Shown in pieces: positions 17,072 through 24,838 of a stretch of DNA of 34,812 nt. The notes beneath the pieces are model-generated. The model was not told the origin of the DNA, did not search any database, and was given only the letters and a program-made list of their open reading frames with translations. Source of the DNA: Clostridia bacterium. Its GTDB lineage: Bacteria > Bacillota_A > Clostridia > Oscillospirales > CAG-272. The stretch covers positions 1 through 34,812 of the forward strand of contig JAFZCF010000023.1 in the NCBI GenBank assembly GCA_017552165.1, written 5' to 3'. Positions within the stretch are counted from its first letter, which is position 1. Every line of letters begins with the position of its first letter. Both the position numbers and the translations under genes were made by a program.

Positions 17072-18142
17072 ATGGAAAACAGAAAACTCAGAGTAGGCAT
17101 TATCGGTACCGGGAGCATCAGCCAGGTACATATGGCGGGCTACAAGGCCCTTCCCGACAGGGTAGAAGTCGTCGCTGCCTGCGACATAAATGAACCGAAA
17201 CTGCAGAAATACTGCGATTATCACGGCATTCCGCACAGATATACGGATTATAACGAAATGTGCGAGAAGGAGCACCTCGACTGCGTGAGCGTATGCACGT
17301 GGAATGTGGCTCACAAAGGCGCGACCATTGCCGCTCTCCGCTCTGGCGCTAACGTAATATGCGAAAAGCCCATGGCGATGAACGCGAAGGAAGCCGAGGA
17401 AATGAAAGCGGTCGCCGAGGAAACCGGCAAGCTGCTCGTCATCGGTTTCTGCCGTCGTTTCGGAAACGACGCCGCTGCCCTCAAGAAATACGTTGATCAG
17501 GGATATTTCGGCGATATTTATTACGCAAAGGCGACATATCTGCGCCGCAGCGGATGCCCCGGCGGCTGGTTCGGAGACAAGAAGCGCTCCGGCGGCGGAC
17601 CGCTCGTCGACCTCAGCGTTCACGTTCTTGACCTTGTCAGATATCTTTCGGGACTTCCGAAACCGGTATCCGCTTACGGATCAATCTACGACAATCTCGG
17701 TCCTGACCGCGCGTCGGACAGCATAATCATCTGGAACGTGGAGCACAATCCCGGCGACGAATACAACGTAGAGGACTTCGCGACGGCGCTCATCAAGTTC
17801 GACAACGGGCTGACCGTTCAGCTTGAAACAAGCTTCAATCTTAACATTCAGCACGACACGACGAACGTCCAGATATTCGGAACCAAGGCCGGCGCTACGG
17901 TCGATCCCGAAGTCGAGATATTCACACAGTACGGCGACAGATTTGTCAATATTCAGCCCGAAACGCGCATTTTCCTCGATGAAAACGGCCTCTTCGAAGC
18001 CGAGATCAAGGGATTTGTCGACGCCGTAGAGGGCATCGCTCCTCCGCGCGCGACGCCGGACGACGGAATTGCAGTTATGAAGATAATCGACGCCGTTTAC
18101 GAGTCGGCAAGGACCGGCAAGTCCGTGGAGATAAAGTGGTGA
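17072..18142 (+). CDS. Gfo/Idh/MocA family NAD(P)-dependent oxidoreductase
   Basis: This 356-residue cytoplasmic enzyme has an N-terminal Rossmann fold with GIIGTGSISQVH (9-20) binding NAD(P) and the family's EKP motif (98-100). In the C-terminal substrate domain the block KRSGGGPLVDLSVHVLDLV (171-189) supplies the usual Asp180 and His184. The family oxidises or reduces sugars and cyclitols. One branch (GH109) uses transient oxidation to cleave alpha-GalNAc, but those enzymes are longer and exported, so I do not assign that here. AAGGAG at 17061-17066 sets the start. It is the first gene of the amino-sugar operon and overlaps the next gene by 4 bases. The tight link to a TIM-barrel isomerase suggests the two act on a keto-sugar intermediate. 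Confidence 0.88.
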   Translation: MENRKLRVGIIGTGSISQVHMAGYKALPDRVEVVAACDINEPKLQKYCDYHGIPHRYTDYNEMCEKEHLDCVSVCTWNVAHKGATIAALRSGANVICEKPMAMNAKEAEEMKAVAEETGKLLVIGFCRRFGNDAAALKKYVDQGYFGDIYYAKATYLRRSGCPGGWFGDKKRSGGGPLVDLSVHVLDLVRYLSGLPKPVSAYGSIYDNLGPDRASDSIIIWNVEHNPGDEYNVEDFATALIKFDNGLTVQLETSFNLNIQHDTTNVQIFGTKAGATVDPEVEIFTQYGDRFVNIQPETRIFLDENGLFEAEIKGFVDAVEGIAPPRATPDDGIAVMKIIDAVYESARTGKSVEIKW

Positions 18143-18999
18143 AGACCTGTCTCAGCACATACAGTCTCTGGCGCTACAACGGCGTCATGAGCATTTACGA
18201 CATGATCTCAAAAACGGCCGAGTGGGGTTTTGAGGCCATCGAGTTCACTGACGGCCCGTGGCTCTTCGAGTCGGACGAAAAAGAGCTTCGCCGCATAGGT
18301 GACGCGGCGAGGAGCGCCGGGCTCGACGTCGTCAACCTCTGCTGTGACGGAGATCTGATAAACGGTTCGGACGGCGATCTCGACCGCGAGGTCGAACGCA
18401 TCTGCCGCAACGTCGACAAAGCCGCTCTGCTCGGCAGCCGCATGATGAGGCACGACGCCGGTCACCTTCCGAGAGGAAGAAAGCGCGGTCTCGGATATTC
18501 TTACAACCTTCCGCGTCTTGCAGAAGGGTGCCGCAGGATCACGGAATACGCCGAGAACGTCGGTGTCATGACTCTGACAGAAAATCACGGCGTGTTCTCC
18601 CAGGATCCCGACAGGGTCGCCTCGCTCGTCGACGCGGTCGACCATCCGAACTTCGGTTTGCTCGTCGACATCGGCAATTTCATGGATATTGATTACGTTC
18701 CTTACAAGGCGGTAGCCAAACTTGCTCCGTACGCGTATCACGTCCACTGTAAGGACTGCCTGTTCAAAAAGGGAACGGAGATATTCCCGGGGGACAACTG
18801 GTACTGCACTGCCGGCGGAAATTACAACCGCGGCACGATAGTTGGGCACGGTGACGCCGGAATCTCTCAGTGCGTAAGGATTCTCAAAAACGCCGGGTAC
18901 GAAGGTTGTATTTCTATCGAATACGAGGGCGTCGAGGACGCCATGGCGGGGATTCCCGCAAGTCTCGCAAACGTTAAGCGTTTCTGGGACATTGCCTGA
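18139..18999 (+). CDS. Xylose-isomerase-like TIM-barrel sugar isomerase/epimerase
   Basis: This is a 286-residue member of the AP-endonuclease-2/xylose isomerase-like superfamily. Metal ligands can be followed along the barrel: Glu in LTENHG, Asp in LLVDIGNF, His in YHVHCKD and Glu in ISIEYEG near the C-terminus. The preferred start is GTG at 18139, which overlaps the upstream stop as GTGA and has GGAG 8 bases before it; GTG at 18136 is the alternative. Such proteins isomerise, epimerise or eliminate from sugars and keto-sugars. The substrate cannot be read from sequence. Pairing with the Gfo/Idh/MocA gene is a recurrent arrangement and supports a joint oxidation-isomerisation route. Confidence 0.85.
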   Translation: MKTCLSTYSLWRYNGVMSIYDMISKTAEWGFEAIEFTDGPWLFESDEKELRRIGDAARSAGLDVVNLCCDGDLINGSDGDLDREVERICRNVDKAALLGSRMMRHDAGHLPRGRKRGLGYSYNLPRLAEGCRRITEYAENVGVMTLTENHGVFSQDPDRVASLVDAVDHPNFGLLVDIGNFMDIDYVPYKAVAKLAPYAYHVHCKDCLFKKGTEIFPGDNWYCTAGGNYNRGTIVGHGDAGISQCVRILKNAGYEGCISIEYEGVEDAMAGIPASLANVKRFWDIA

Positions 19000-19007
19000 A
19001 AAAACGA

Positions 19008-19035
19008 CGGCTCTCCGCCGACAGACGGAGAGCCG
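19008..19035 (+). terminator. Intra-operon hairpin between the isomerase and ROK kinase genes
   Basis: A perfect 10-bp stem CGGCTCTCCG/CGGAGAGCCG with an 8-base loop sits in the 70-base gap. It is preceded by an A-run and followed 5 bases later by TTTT. It may attenuate transcription or mark an mRNA processing point, since the kinase gene downstream has its own GGAGGG. Confidence 0.45.
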
Positions 19036-19069
19036 CCCGCTTTTGAAGACGGTTTCACGGAGGGCAGAC

Positions 19070-20029
19070 ATGAAAAAAAGATTCGCGATCGGGGTCGACC
19101 TCGGAGGCACAAATATCAAGGCCGGACTTGTAGAATTAACCGGAGAAAAACCGGAGATCGTTCTCAAAAAAAGCATCCCGACCGCTTTGCCGCGCCCGGC
19201 TTCCGAAATATGCCGCGACATTGCCGACCTTTGCGGAGTCATTTGCGAAGAGGCGGGGATTTCGCTTTCTGACGTCGGGACGGTCGGCGTCGGTTCTCCC
19301 GGATCTGTCAGCGGCGGGATCGTGCATAACGCCGAAAACCTCGGCTTTTCCGAGGTGCCGCTGCGCGATATGATCTCGGATCTTATCGGAGGAGATATAG
19401 GCGTGTCGCTCGCAAACGACGCGAACGCCGCCGCCTACGGCGAGCTCGTCGCGGGATGCGGCGTCGGATGCAGTTCGATAATAGCCGTGACTCTCGGTAC
19501 CGGGGTCGGGGGCGGGATCGTCCTCGACGGAAAGATTGTTGAGGGTCACAACGGCGCGGCGGGCGAGATCGGACACATAATTATCAAAAGCGGCGGTCGG
19601 CTGTGCGCGTGCGGGTGCCGGGGATGCCTCGAGGCATACTGTTCCGCCACGGCGCTCATCGCCGAAACAAAAGAGAAAGTCATTCTTCATCCCGAAAGCA
19701 GGCTCCGCGAGCTTTCGGAGAAAAACGGGGTCAGCGGGAAAACGGCGTTCGACGCCGCGCGCCTGGGCGATCCCGTGGCAAAGGAAATTATCGGGGAGTA
19801 CGTCGAAAATCTCGCCGCTGGGGTGGCATCGGTCATCCAGATGTTCCAGCCGGAGGTCGTCTGCATAGGCGGCGGCATCTCAAAGGAGGGGGAGGGGCTG
19901 ATTGCTCCGCTCCGCGACAGAGTTTATTCGATGGTTTATCAGGACGTGTCCATAGAAAGGACGCGCATCGTTGCGGCTCAGCTCGGAAACGATGCCGGTA
20001 TCATAGGCGCGGCGTCGATACCTTGCTGA
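19070..20029 (+). CDS. ROK family sugar kinase (probable N-acetylhexosamine kinase or glucokinase)
   Basis: This 319-residue cytoplasmic kinase phosphorylates a hexose or N-acetylhexosamine with ATP. Visible motifs are the phosphate-binding DLGGTNIKAG (10-19), the catalytic base Asp117 in LANDANAA, GTGVGGG (143-149), GEIGH (165-169) and the ROK zinc site built from His169 and Cys179, Cys181, Cys186 (CACGCRGC). The start at 19070 follows GGAGGG at 19059-19064; the reading frame extends upstream but without a ribosome binding site. Its position directly before nagA and nagB favours GlcNAc or ManNAc as substrate (NagK/NanK role), but the motifs alone would also fit a glucokinase. No DNA-binding domain is present, so it is not a ROK repressor. 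Confidence 0.88.
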   Translation: MKKRFAIGVDLGGTNIKAGLVELTGEKPEIVLKKSIPTALPRPASEICRDIADLCGVICEEAGISLSDVGTVGVGSPGSVSGGIVHNAENLGFSEVPLRDMISDLIGGDIGVSLANDANAAAYGELVAGCGVGCSSIIAVTLGTGVGGGIVLDGKIVEGHNGAAGEIGHIIIKSGGRLCACGCRGCLEAYCSATALIAETKEKVILHPESRLRELSEKNGVSGKTAFDAARLGDPVAKEIIGEYVENLAAGVASVIQMFQPEVVCIGGGISKEGEGLIAPLRDRVYSMVYQDVSIERTRIVAAQLGNDAGIIGAASIPC

Positions 20030-20045
20030 CTGAAAGGACGTTATT

Positions 20046-21143
20046 ATGAAAATATTCAATGCGAAAATATACGACAGGTCGCTCAAAATATTCCGTGACG
20101 GCGAACTGAATGTCGAGGACGGCAGGATAGTAAGAGAGCCCGCCGTCGGCGACGCCGTCGATTTCGGCGGGGATTACGTTATCCCCGGTCTTATCGACAC
20201 TCATACCCACGGGAGAAACGGATTCGATTTTATCTCTGCTTCCGTTGACGATCTGCGCTTTTTGAAAAAGAAATACGCCGAAAAGGGCGTCACGACTGTC
20301 GTTCCCGCGCTCGCCTCGGATACGCTCGAAAACATGGTCTCGGCCGTCGGCCGGATACGCGAAGCCGGATTCCATGCCGTTCACGTCGAAGGGAGATATA
20401 TGAATCCTAAGCGCAAGGGAGCGCATCTCGAATCTCTTCTCAAGCCGCTTGATCCGAGCGAAATACCGCTTTTCAGGGAGGCGGCGGGCGAAATACACGT
20501 TCACGTCTCGGCGGCTTACGAGCTCGATCGCGACGGGAGCTTCCTCCGGGCGGTCCTTGATAACGGCATGTCGGCGTCGCTGGCTCACACCGACGCGACC
20601 TTTGACGAGGCGATGGACGCCGTCAGGCGCGGCGTGACGTCGTTCACTCACCTTTTCAACGCCATGCCCCAGATACATCACAGAGCGGGCGGCGCGATAA
20701 TGGCCGGAATTCTGAGCGGCGCGTACGTTGAGATGATCTGCGACGGGTTCCATCTCGCACCCGAGACCGTGCGCCTCGTGAGCCGCGCAAAGCCGCTCGG
20801 CGAGATAGTCCTCATCACCGACTCGATGGAGGGCGCCGGCTGTCCCGACGGAGTTTACAGCATAGCCGGGAAGCCCGTCACGGTCAAGGACGGCAAGGCG
20901 TACACCGAGGAGGGCAATATTTCGGGCAGTACGCTCGATCTCTTCACAGGACTTATCAATTTCACGAAATTCAGCGGGCTTTCGCTCGAAAAGACCGTGG
21001 AATGCGCGACGTTCAATCCCGCCTCGCTGCACTGTCTGCCCGACGTCGGGCGCATTGAGCCGGGCTGCCGCGCGGATTTTCTCAGACTCTCGACGGATAT
21101 GAAACTGAAAGAGGTTTACGTGGGAGGCGTAGTTGTTAAATGA
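20046..21143 (+). CDS. nagA: N-acetylglucosamine-6-phosphate deacetylase
   Basis: This 365-residue amidohydrolase removes acetate from GlcNAc-6-phosphate to give GlcN-6-phosphate for NagB. Visible are HTH (53-55), Glu115, His181 in LAHTDATFDEA, His202 in THLFNAM, CDGFHLAP (232-239) and the catalytic Asp259 in LITDSMEGAG. Two deviations stand out. The near-invariant EGP after the second strand is EGR here (115-117), and the TLAPE-like segment reads HVSAAYELD (153-161). Both lie around the metal and phosphate pocket, so a shifted substrate is possible. AAAGGA precedes the start. The stop overlaps nagB in ATGA, which fits coupled translation. Confidence 0.9.
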   Translation: MKIFNAKIYDRSLKIFRDGELNVEDGRIVREPAVGDAVDFGGDYVIPGLIDTHTHGRNGFDFISASVDDLRFLKKKYAEKGVTTVVPALASDTLENMVSAVGRIREAGFHAVHVEGRYMNPKRKGAHLESLLKPLDPSEIPLFREAAGEIHVHVSAAYELDRDGSFLRAVLDNGMSASLAHTDATFDEAMDAVRRGVTSFTHLFNAMPQIHHRAGGAIMAGILSGAYVEMICDGFHLAPETVRLVSRAKPLGEIVLITDSMEGAGCPDGVYSIAGKPVTVKDGKAYTEEGNISGSTLDLFTGLINFTKFSGLSLEKTVECATFNPASLHCLPDVGRIEPGCRADFLRLSTDMKLKEVYVGGVVVK

Positions 21144-21868
21144 AAGTTGTTGTTTGCGAAAATTATGCGGAAATGAGCCGCAAGGCGGCTGACATTATTT
21201 CCGCTCAGCTTATTCTGAAACCGGATTCCGTGCTGGGGCTCGCGACCGGTTCGACGCCCGAGGGGCTTTACAGAGAACTTATCTCAGACTATGCGAATGG
21301 GAAAATCTCGTTTGCCGAGGCGAAATCGGTCAATCTCGACGAGTATTGCGGACTTGCTCCCAATCACCCTCAGAGCTACGCGTATTTTATGCGCAGCCGC
21401 CTGTTCGATCACGTTGATATAAAACGCGAAAACACATTTATCCCCGACGGGACGGACTCTGACTACGAGGCAGAGACAAAGCGTTACGACGCTCTTATCG
21501 AAAATCTCGGCGGTATAGATCTTCAGCTTCTCGGTATAGGAATAAACGGTCATATAGGTTTCAACGAGCCGTCGGATACGATCTCGCTCGGGACCCGCCG
21601 CGTCGCTCTGACCGAAAGCACGATAAAAGCCAATTCGAGGTTCTTCGAGTCTGAGGACGAAGTGCCGAAATACGCTTACTCTATGGGATGCGGGGCCATC
21701 CTTTCGGCAAAACGCGTACTTCTCCTCGCGAGCGGCAAAAACAAAGCCGAGGCGATAAGAAAAACCGTCCTCGGCGAGGTCACCCCGAGAACTCCGGCGT
21801 CGCTCCTCCGGCTGGTGTCGGAAAAGGTCACCGTCATCTGCGACAAAGAGGCGGGGGCGCTCTTATAA
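21140..21868 (+). CDS. nagB: Glucosamine-6-phosphate deaminase
   Basis: This 242-residue enzyme converts GlcN-6-phosphate to fructose-6-phosphate and ammonia, the step that feeds amino sugars into glycolysis. Family motifs are complete: LGLATGSTPEGLYRELI (33-49), NLDEYCGL (with the catalytic Asp), GIGINGHIGFNEP (His of the catalytic loop) and SMGCGAILSAKRVLLLASGK. Length is normal for the short Gram-positive form that lacks the allosteric C-terminal extension of the E. coli enzyme. It starts in a 4-base overlap with nagA and ends just before a bidirectional terminator. It is the terminal enzyme of the operon's route. Confidence 0.96.
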   Translation: MKVVVCENYAEMSRKAADIISAQLILKPDSVLGLATGSTPEGLYRELISDYANGKISFAEAKSVNLDEYCGLAPNHPQSYAYFMRSRLFDHVDIKRENTFIPDGTDSDYEAETKRYDALIENLGGIDLQLLGIGINGHIGFNEPSDTISLGTRRVALTESTIKANSRFFESEDEVPKYAYSMGCGAILSAKRVLLLASGKNKAEAIRKTVLGEVTPRTPASLLRLVSEKVTVICDKEAGALL

Positions 21869-21874
21869 AATTAT

Positions 21875-21902
21875 AATCGCGTTCCGGTATCGGAACGCGA
21901 TT
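21875..21902. terminator. Bidirectional terminator between nagB and dut
   Basis: A 12-bp stem (AATCGCGTTCCG/CGGAACGCGATT) with loop GTAT lies between the convergent genes. It is followed by TGATTTATTTTATT on the plus strand and by TATAATTTTATAA on the minus strand, so it can stop transcripts from both sides. Confidence 0.85.
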
Positions 21903-21906
21903 TGAT

Positions 21907-22347
21907 TTATTTTATTCCTGTAGAGCCGAAGCCGCCGGTTCCGCGCTCCGTGTCGCCGAGCTCGGAAACCTCAGTGATTTCCGGCCGTATGACGGGAAGG
22001 ATCATCATCTGACCTATCCGTTCTCCGTTTTCTATCGTCTGCTCGTTTTCGTCGTTGTTTATGACGGCGACCATGATCTCTCCGCGATAGTCAGAGTCTA
22101 TGACTCCGATCCCGTTTGCCAGGGCGATGCCTCTCTTGTACGCCATTCCAGAGCGCGCGCATATAACGGCGACGCAGTTCTTGTCCGGGAGTGCGATCGA
22201 TATCCCCGTAGGGATGAGTTTCCGCTCCCCGGGGCTCAGTGTGACGGGGCCGTCGAGCAGCGCGTAGAGATCGCCGGCGGCCGCGCCGTCCGTTGCGTAA
22301 TACGGAAGTTTCGCTCCGTCACGGAGCTTTTTTATTTTCAGTTCCAT
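21907..22347 (-). CDS. dut: Deoxyuridine 5'-triphosphate nucleotidohydrolase (dUTPase)
   Basis: This 146-residue trimeric enzyme hydrolyses dUTP to dUMP and pyrophosphate, keeping uracil out of DNA and supplying dUMP for dTMP synthesis. All five motifs are visible: AGDLYAL, CARSGMA, NGIGVIDSDYRGE, GERIGQMMILP and the Gly-rich C-terminal RGTGGFGSTG. The ATG at 22347 is chosen because GAGGTG precedes it at a normal distance. A GTG at 22356 in the same frame would lie inside that ribosome binding site. It follows the U32-family gene by about 10 bases on the same strand and is probably co-transcribed with it. Confidence 0.95.
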   Translation of the reverse strand: MELKIKKLRDGAKLPYYATDGAAAGDLYALLDGPVTLSPGERKLIPTGISIALPDKNCVAVICARSGMAYKRGIALANGIGVIDSDYRGEIMVAVINNDENEQTIENGERIGQMMILPVIRPEITEVSELGDTERGTGGFGSTGIK

Positions 22348-22357
22348 TCGGTTCACC

Positions 22358-24082
22358 TCAGCTTTTTATCCGTCTTATCGGTTCTTTCGGTATCGTCCCG
22401 TGCTCGTATGCGTAAATTACGCGCAGGACCTCGCCCGGGGTCTCGGTCGAGAATATCATGTGTCTGTCGGTTATTCCGGAGGCGTCTGCCCGGTCGAGCT
22501 GGTCGGCCATATACAAAGGGACGGAGTTGAGCAGAACGTCGCGCTTTCCCGATTCGATAATGGGAAATACCGCGCCGCGCGTGTCCCTGAGAGCCCTCGC
22601 GCCGCCCTTTCCGGGCGCGTTTACTCTCTTTTCGAGCAGCATGAGAGGCAGTCTGCCGTAAATCACGGCGCCCTTGTGAGAGCCGCCGCAATCGAGATCC
22701 CGTATTTGCGGAAGAGTGAGCTCCGCCGAGCAGATAACGCTCTCGGCGCCGTACCCGGAGAGCAGAAGTGCGGTTTCGCTGTTGAAAACGTTCAGGCGGA
22801 AATCTGCGTGAGGAATAAGCCCGAATTCTTCGGCTGTCCGGAATTGCGAGACGTTCCCGACGAGCGCGTGTTTCGCGCCGTTTTTAACGGCTCGGGATAT
22901 CGCCTCACGGACGGCTTCGCGTTCGCTTTCGTGTATCACGGGAGGAAACACAACGCCGTCGGCCTTCGGCGAATAAACGTCCGGGGGAAGGAAAACGTGT
23001 CTGAACGGGTGTTTTTCGGGTATCTGCGACGGTTTTTCGAATCTCGCCGTGAAATACGGTTCCGTTTTTTCCATACGCCCGGGCCGGGGGAGCTTTACTG
23101 CGGGAGGAGCTTTTCTGAGGTATACGTCCGCGTTTGCGGCGGGCGGAAGCGCTCCTCCGGATTTGCCGGCTTCGCGGCTCATTTTTTTGTCGGCCTCGGA
23201 GCGTGTTCCAAGCATATCGCGGCCGATTTTTCCGGTAAAATATCCGTCGGTAAAGCCGCCGCGGGAAAACAGTTCGGCGAGCCTTTCGTTTTCCTTTGCG
23301 CTTGCGGCTCGTTCCTCATCGATGAGCCGGCGATATATACCGGTCACCCCGCCGACGTAAACGTCGCTTTTCATTCTGCCCTCAATCTTGAGCGAGGCGA
23401 CGCCGAGACCGAGGATCTCCGGCATATGGTCCGCGAGCGACATGTCTTTGAGACTTAGCGGATAAGAGCCGCTGTACTGCATGCGGCAGGGCTGGGCGCA
23501 TTCTCCGCGGTTTCCGGAACGCCCGCCGAGCATTGCGCTCATGAGGCACTGACCGGAGTAGGATACGCAAATCGCTCCGTGAATGAAGATCTCCGTCTCG
23601 GGCAGGCATTTTTCGGTCACCCGGGCAATGTTTTCCTTAGTCAGCTCACGAGCGAGCACTACCCGCTCAAAGCCGAGCCGCGACATCTCGTCCGCTCCCG
23701 CGGCGTTGTGCACGCCCGCCTGGGTGCTCGCGTGAAGCCTGAAATCGGGAAGATATTTTTTTATAAGCGACGACAGACCGAGGTCGGCGGTAATAAGCGC
23801 GTCAACACCCGATTCATACAGAAAAAACACGTAATCGAGCGCCGACTGAAGCTCTCTGTCGTATATTCCCGTATTCAGAGTGACGTACGTTTTGACCCCG
23901 TGCTCGCGGCAGAAATATACTGCGCGGGAAATGCCGTCTCTGTCAAAATTGACGGCGTTCATCCTCGCGTTGAACATCGTACCGCCGAAATATACCGCGT
24001 CGGCGCCGCTTTTAACGGCCGCGACGAGCGCGCTTTCCGAGCCCGCCGGCGCGAGCAGCTCAGGCTTTCCTGATTTTTTCAT
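22358..24082 (-). CDS. Peptidase U32 family protein (RlhA/TrhP-like RNA hydroxylase family)
   Basis: This 574-residue protein has the N-terminal U32 core, starting ELLAPAGSESALVAAVKSGA with ADAVYFGG next and LHASTQAGVHN further on. The cysteine-rich signature SGNRGECAQPCR and the conserved LSLKDM and SLKIEGRMKS segments are present. Despite the peptidase name, characterised family members (RlhA, TrhP) hydroxylate 23S rRNA or tRNA wobble uridine using prephenate and an iron-sulfur cluster; which RNA is modified here is unknown. The C-terminal half (residues about 350-570) looks like a second, shorter TIM-like repeat, as in the longer family members. The start at 24082 follows GAAGGA by 10 bases; the frame extends upstream through the promoter and is not used. 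Confidence 0.85.
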   Translation of the reverse strand: MKKSGKPELLAPAGSESALVAAVKSGADAVYFGGTMFNARMNAVNFDRDGISRAVYFCREHGVKTYVTLNTGIYDRELQSALDYVFFLYESGVDALITADLGLSSLIKKYLPDFRLHASTQAGVHNAAGADEMSRLGFERVVLARELTKENIARVTEKCLPETEIFIHGAICVSYSGQCLMSAMLGGRSGNRGECAQPCRMQYSGSYPLSLKDMSLADHMPEILGLGVASLKIEGRMKSDVYVGGVTGIYRRLIDEERAASAKENERLAELFSRGGFTDGYFTGKIGRDMLGTRSEADKKMSREAGKSGGALPPAANADVYLRKAPPAVKLPRPGRMEKTEPYFTARFEKPSQIPEKHPFRHVFLPPDVYSPKADGVVFPPVIHESEREAVREAISRAVKNGAKHALVGNVSQFRTAEEFGLIPHADFRLNVFNSETALLLSGYGAESVICSAELTLPQIRDLDCGGSHKGAVIYGRLPLMLLEKRVNAPGKGGARALRDTRGAVFPIIESGKRDVLLNSVPLYMADQLDRADASGITDRHMIFSTETPGEVLRVIYAYEHGTIPKEPIRRIKS

Positions 24083-24104
24083 GGCTTGTCGGTCCTTCTC
24101 GCCG

Positions 24105-24133
24105 TTGAAAAGCCGGCGGAAATGGTGTATAAT
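24105..24133 (+). promoter_or_regulatory. Sigma-A promoter of the nth-thiI-ychF transcript (plus strand)
   Basis: TTGAAA (24105-24110) and TATAAT (24128-24133) are separated by 17 bases. The promoter lies partly over the leader of the divergent U32 gene. Confidence 0.8.
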
Positions 24134-24162
24134 ATTATAAACTATTTTCACGGAATTGTGAA
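24134..24162 (-). promoter_or_regulatory. Sigma-A promoter of the U32-dut transcript (minus strand)
   Basis: Read on the minus strand, TTCACA (24162-24157) and TATAAT (24139-24134) are separated by 17 bases. The -10 box directly abuts the plus-strand -10 box of the divergent promoter. Confidence 0.8.
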
Positions 24163-24183
24163 TACCCGGCGGTGCGAAAAGTC

Positions 24184-24837
24184 ATGGCGGATTTGCAAAA
24201 AAAAGGCAGGGAACTTGTAAGACTGCTCAAAGAAAAATATCCGGAGCCGAAATGCGCGCTGGAGCACGGCGGCGATCCCTGGCGGCTGCTCGTCATGGCG
24301 CGGTTATCGGCTCAGTGCACCGACGCGAGAGTCAACGAGGTCTCGGTCGGCCTTTTCGAAAAATATCCGACTGCCGCCGATATGGCGCAGGCCGATCCCG
24401 CCGACGTCGGTAAACTGATATTCAGCTGCGGACTTTACCGCGTAAAGGCTGCGGACGTTATCGGCGCGTCGCGGATAATATGCGAAAGATACGGGGGGAC
24501 GGTCCCTTCGGATATTGACGGGCTGCTGTCGCTGCCCGGGATCGGCAGAAAGATCGCGAATCTCGTTCTCGGCGACGTTTACGGCGTTCCCGGGATTGTA
24601 GCGGACACCCACTGTATAAGGATATGCGGCCGGTTGGGTTTTTATCCCGAGGATAAAAAGAATCCGGTCCTCACCGAAAAGGTGCTGTCGGCTGCGATCG
24701 ATCCCCCGGAACAGTCTGATCTGTGCCACCGGCTCGTTCAGTTCGGGCGCGACGTATGTCACGCGCGTTCGCCCGAATGCTCCGGATGCCCGCTTGCTGG
24801 GATATGCGAACATTGCGAAACCACAAGGAAAACATGA
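24184..24837 (+). CDS. nth: Endonuclease III (DNA glycosylase/AP lyase)
   Basis: This 217-residue base-excision repair enzyme removes oxidised pyrimidines and nicks the abasic site. The helix-hairpin-helix LPGIGRKIANLVL carries catalytic Lys123, and VADTHC carries Asp141. The C-terminal 4Fe-4S ligands follow the C-x6-C-x2-C-x5-C spacing (Cys192, 199, 202, 208). The start is uncertain between ATG at 24184 and GTG at 24172. Neither has a strong ribosome binding site; the ATG gives the better match to the family N-terminus. The next gene begins one base after the stop. Confidence 0.95.
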   Translation: MADLQKKGRELVRLLKEKYPEPKCALEHGGDPWRLLVMARLSAQCTDARVNEVSVGLFEKYPTAADMAQADPADVGKLIFSCGLYRVKAADVIGASRIICERYGGTVPSDIDGLLSLPGIGRKIANLVLGDVYGVPGIVADTHCIRICGRLGFYPEDKKNPVLTEKVLSAAIDPPEQSDLCHRLVQFGRDVCHARSPECSGCPLAGICEHCETTRKT

Positions 24838-24838
24838 A

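Noticed and set aside
17072..18142. Assignment of the Gfo/Idh/MocA protein as a GH109 alpha-N-acetylgalactosaminidase
   Set aside because: It is shorter than GH109 enzymes and has no export signal. Fold membership alone does not justify the call.
22400..23458. A 352-codon plus-strand frame inside the U32-family gene
   Set aside because: The minus-strand product matches a known family throughout, while the plus-strand translation has no recognisable motif. GC-rich third positions create such shadow frames.
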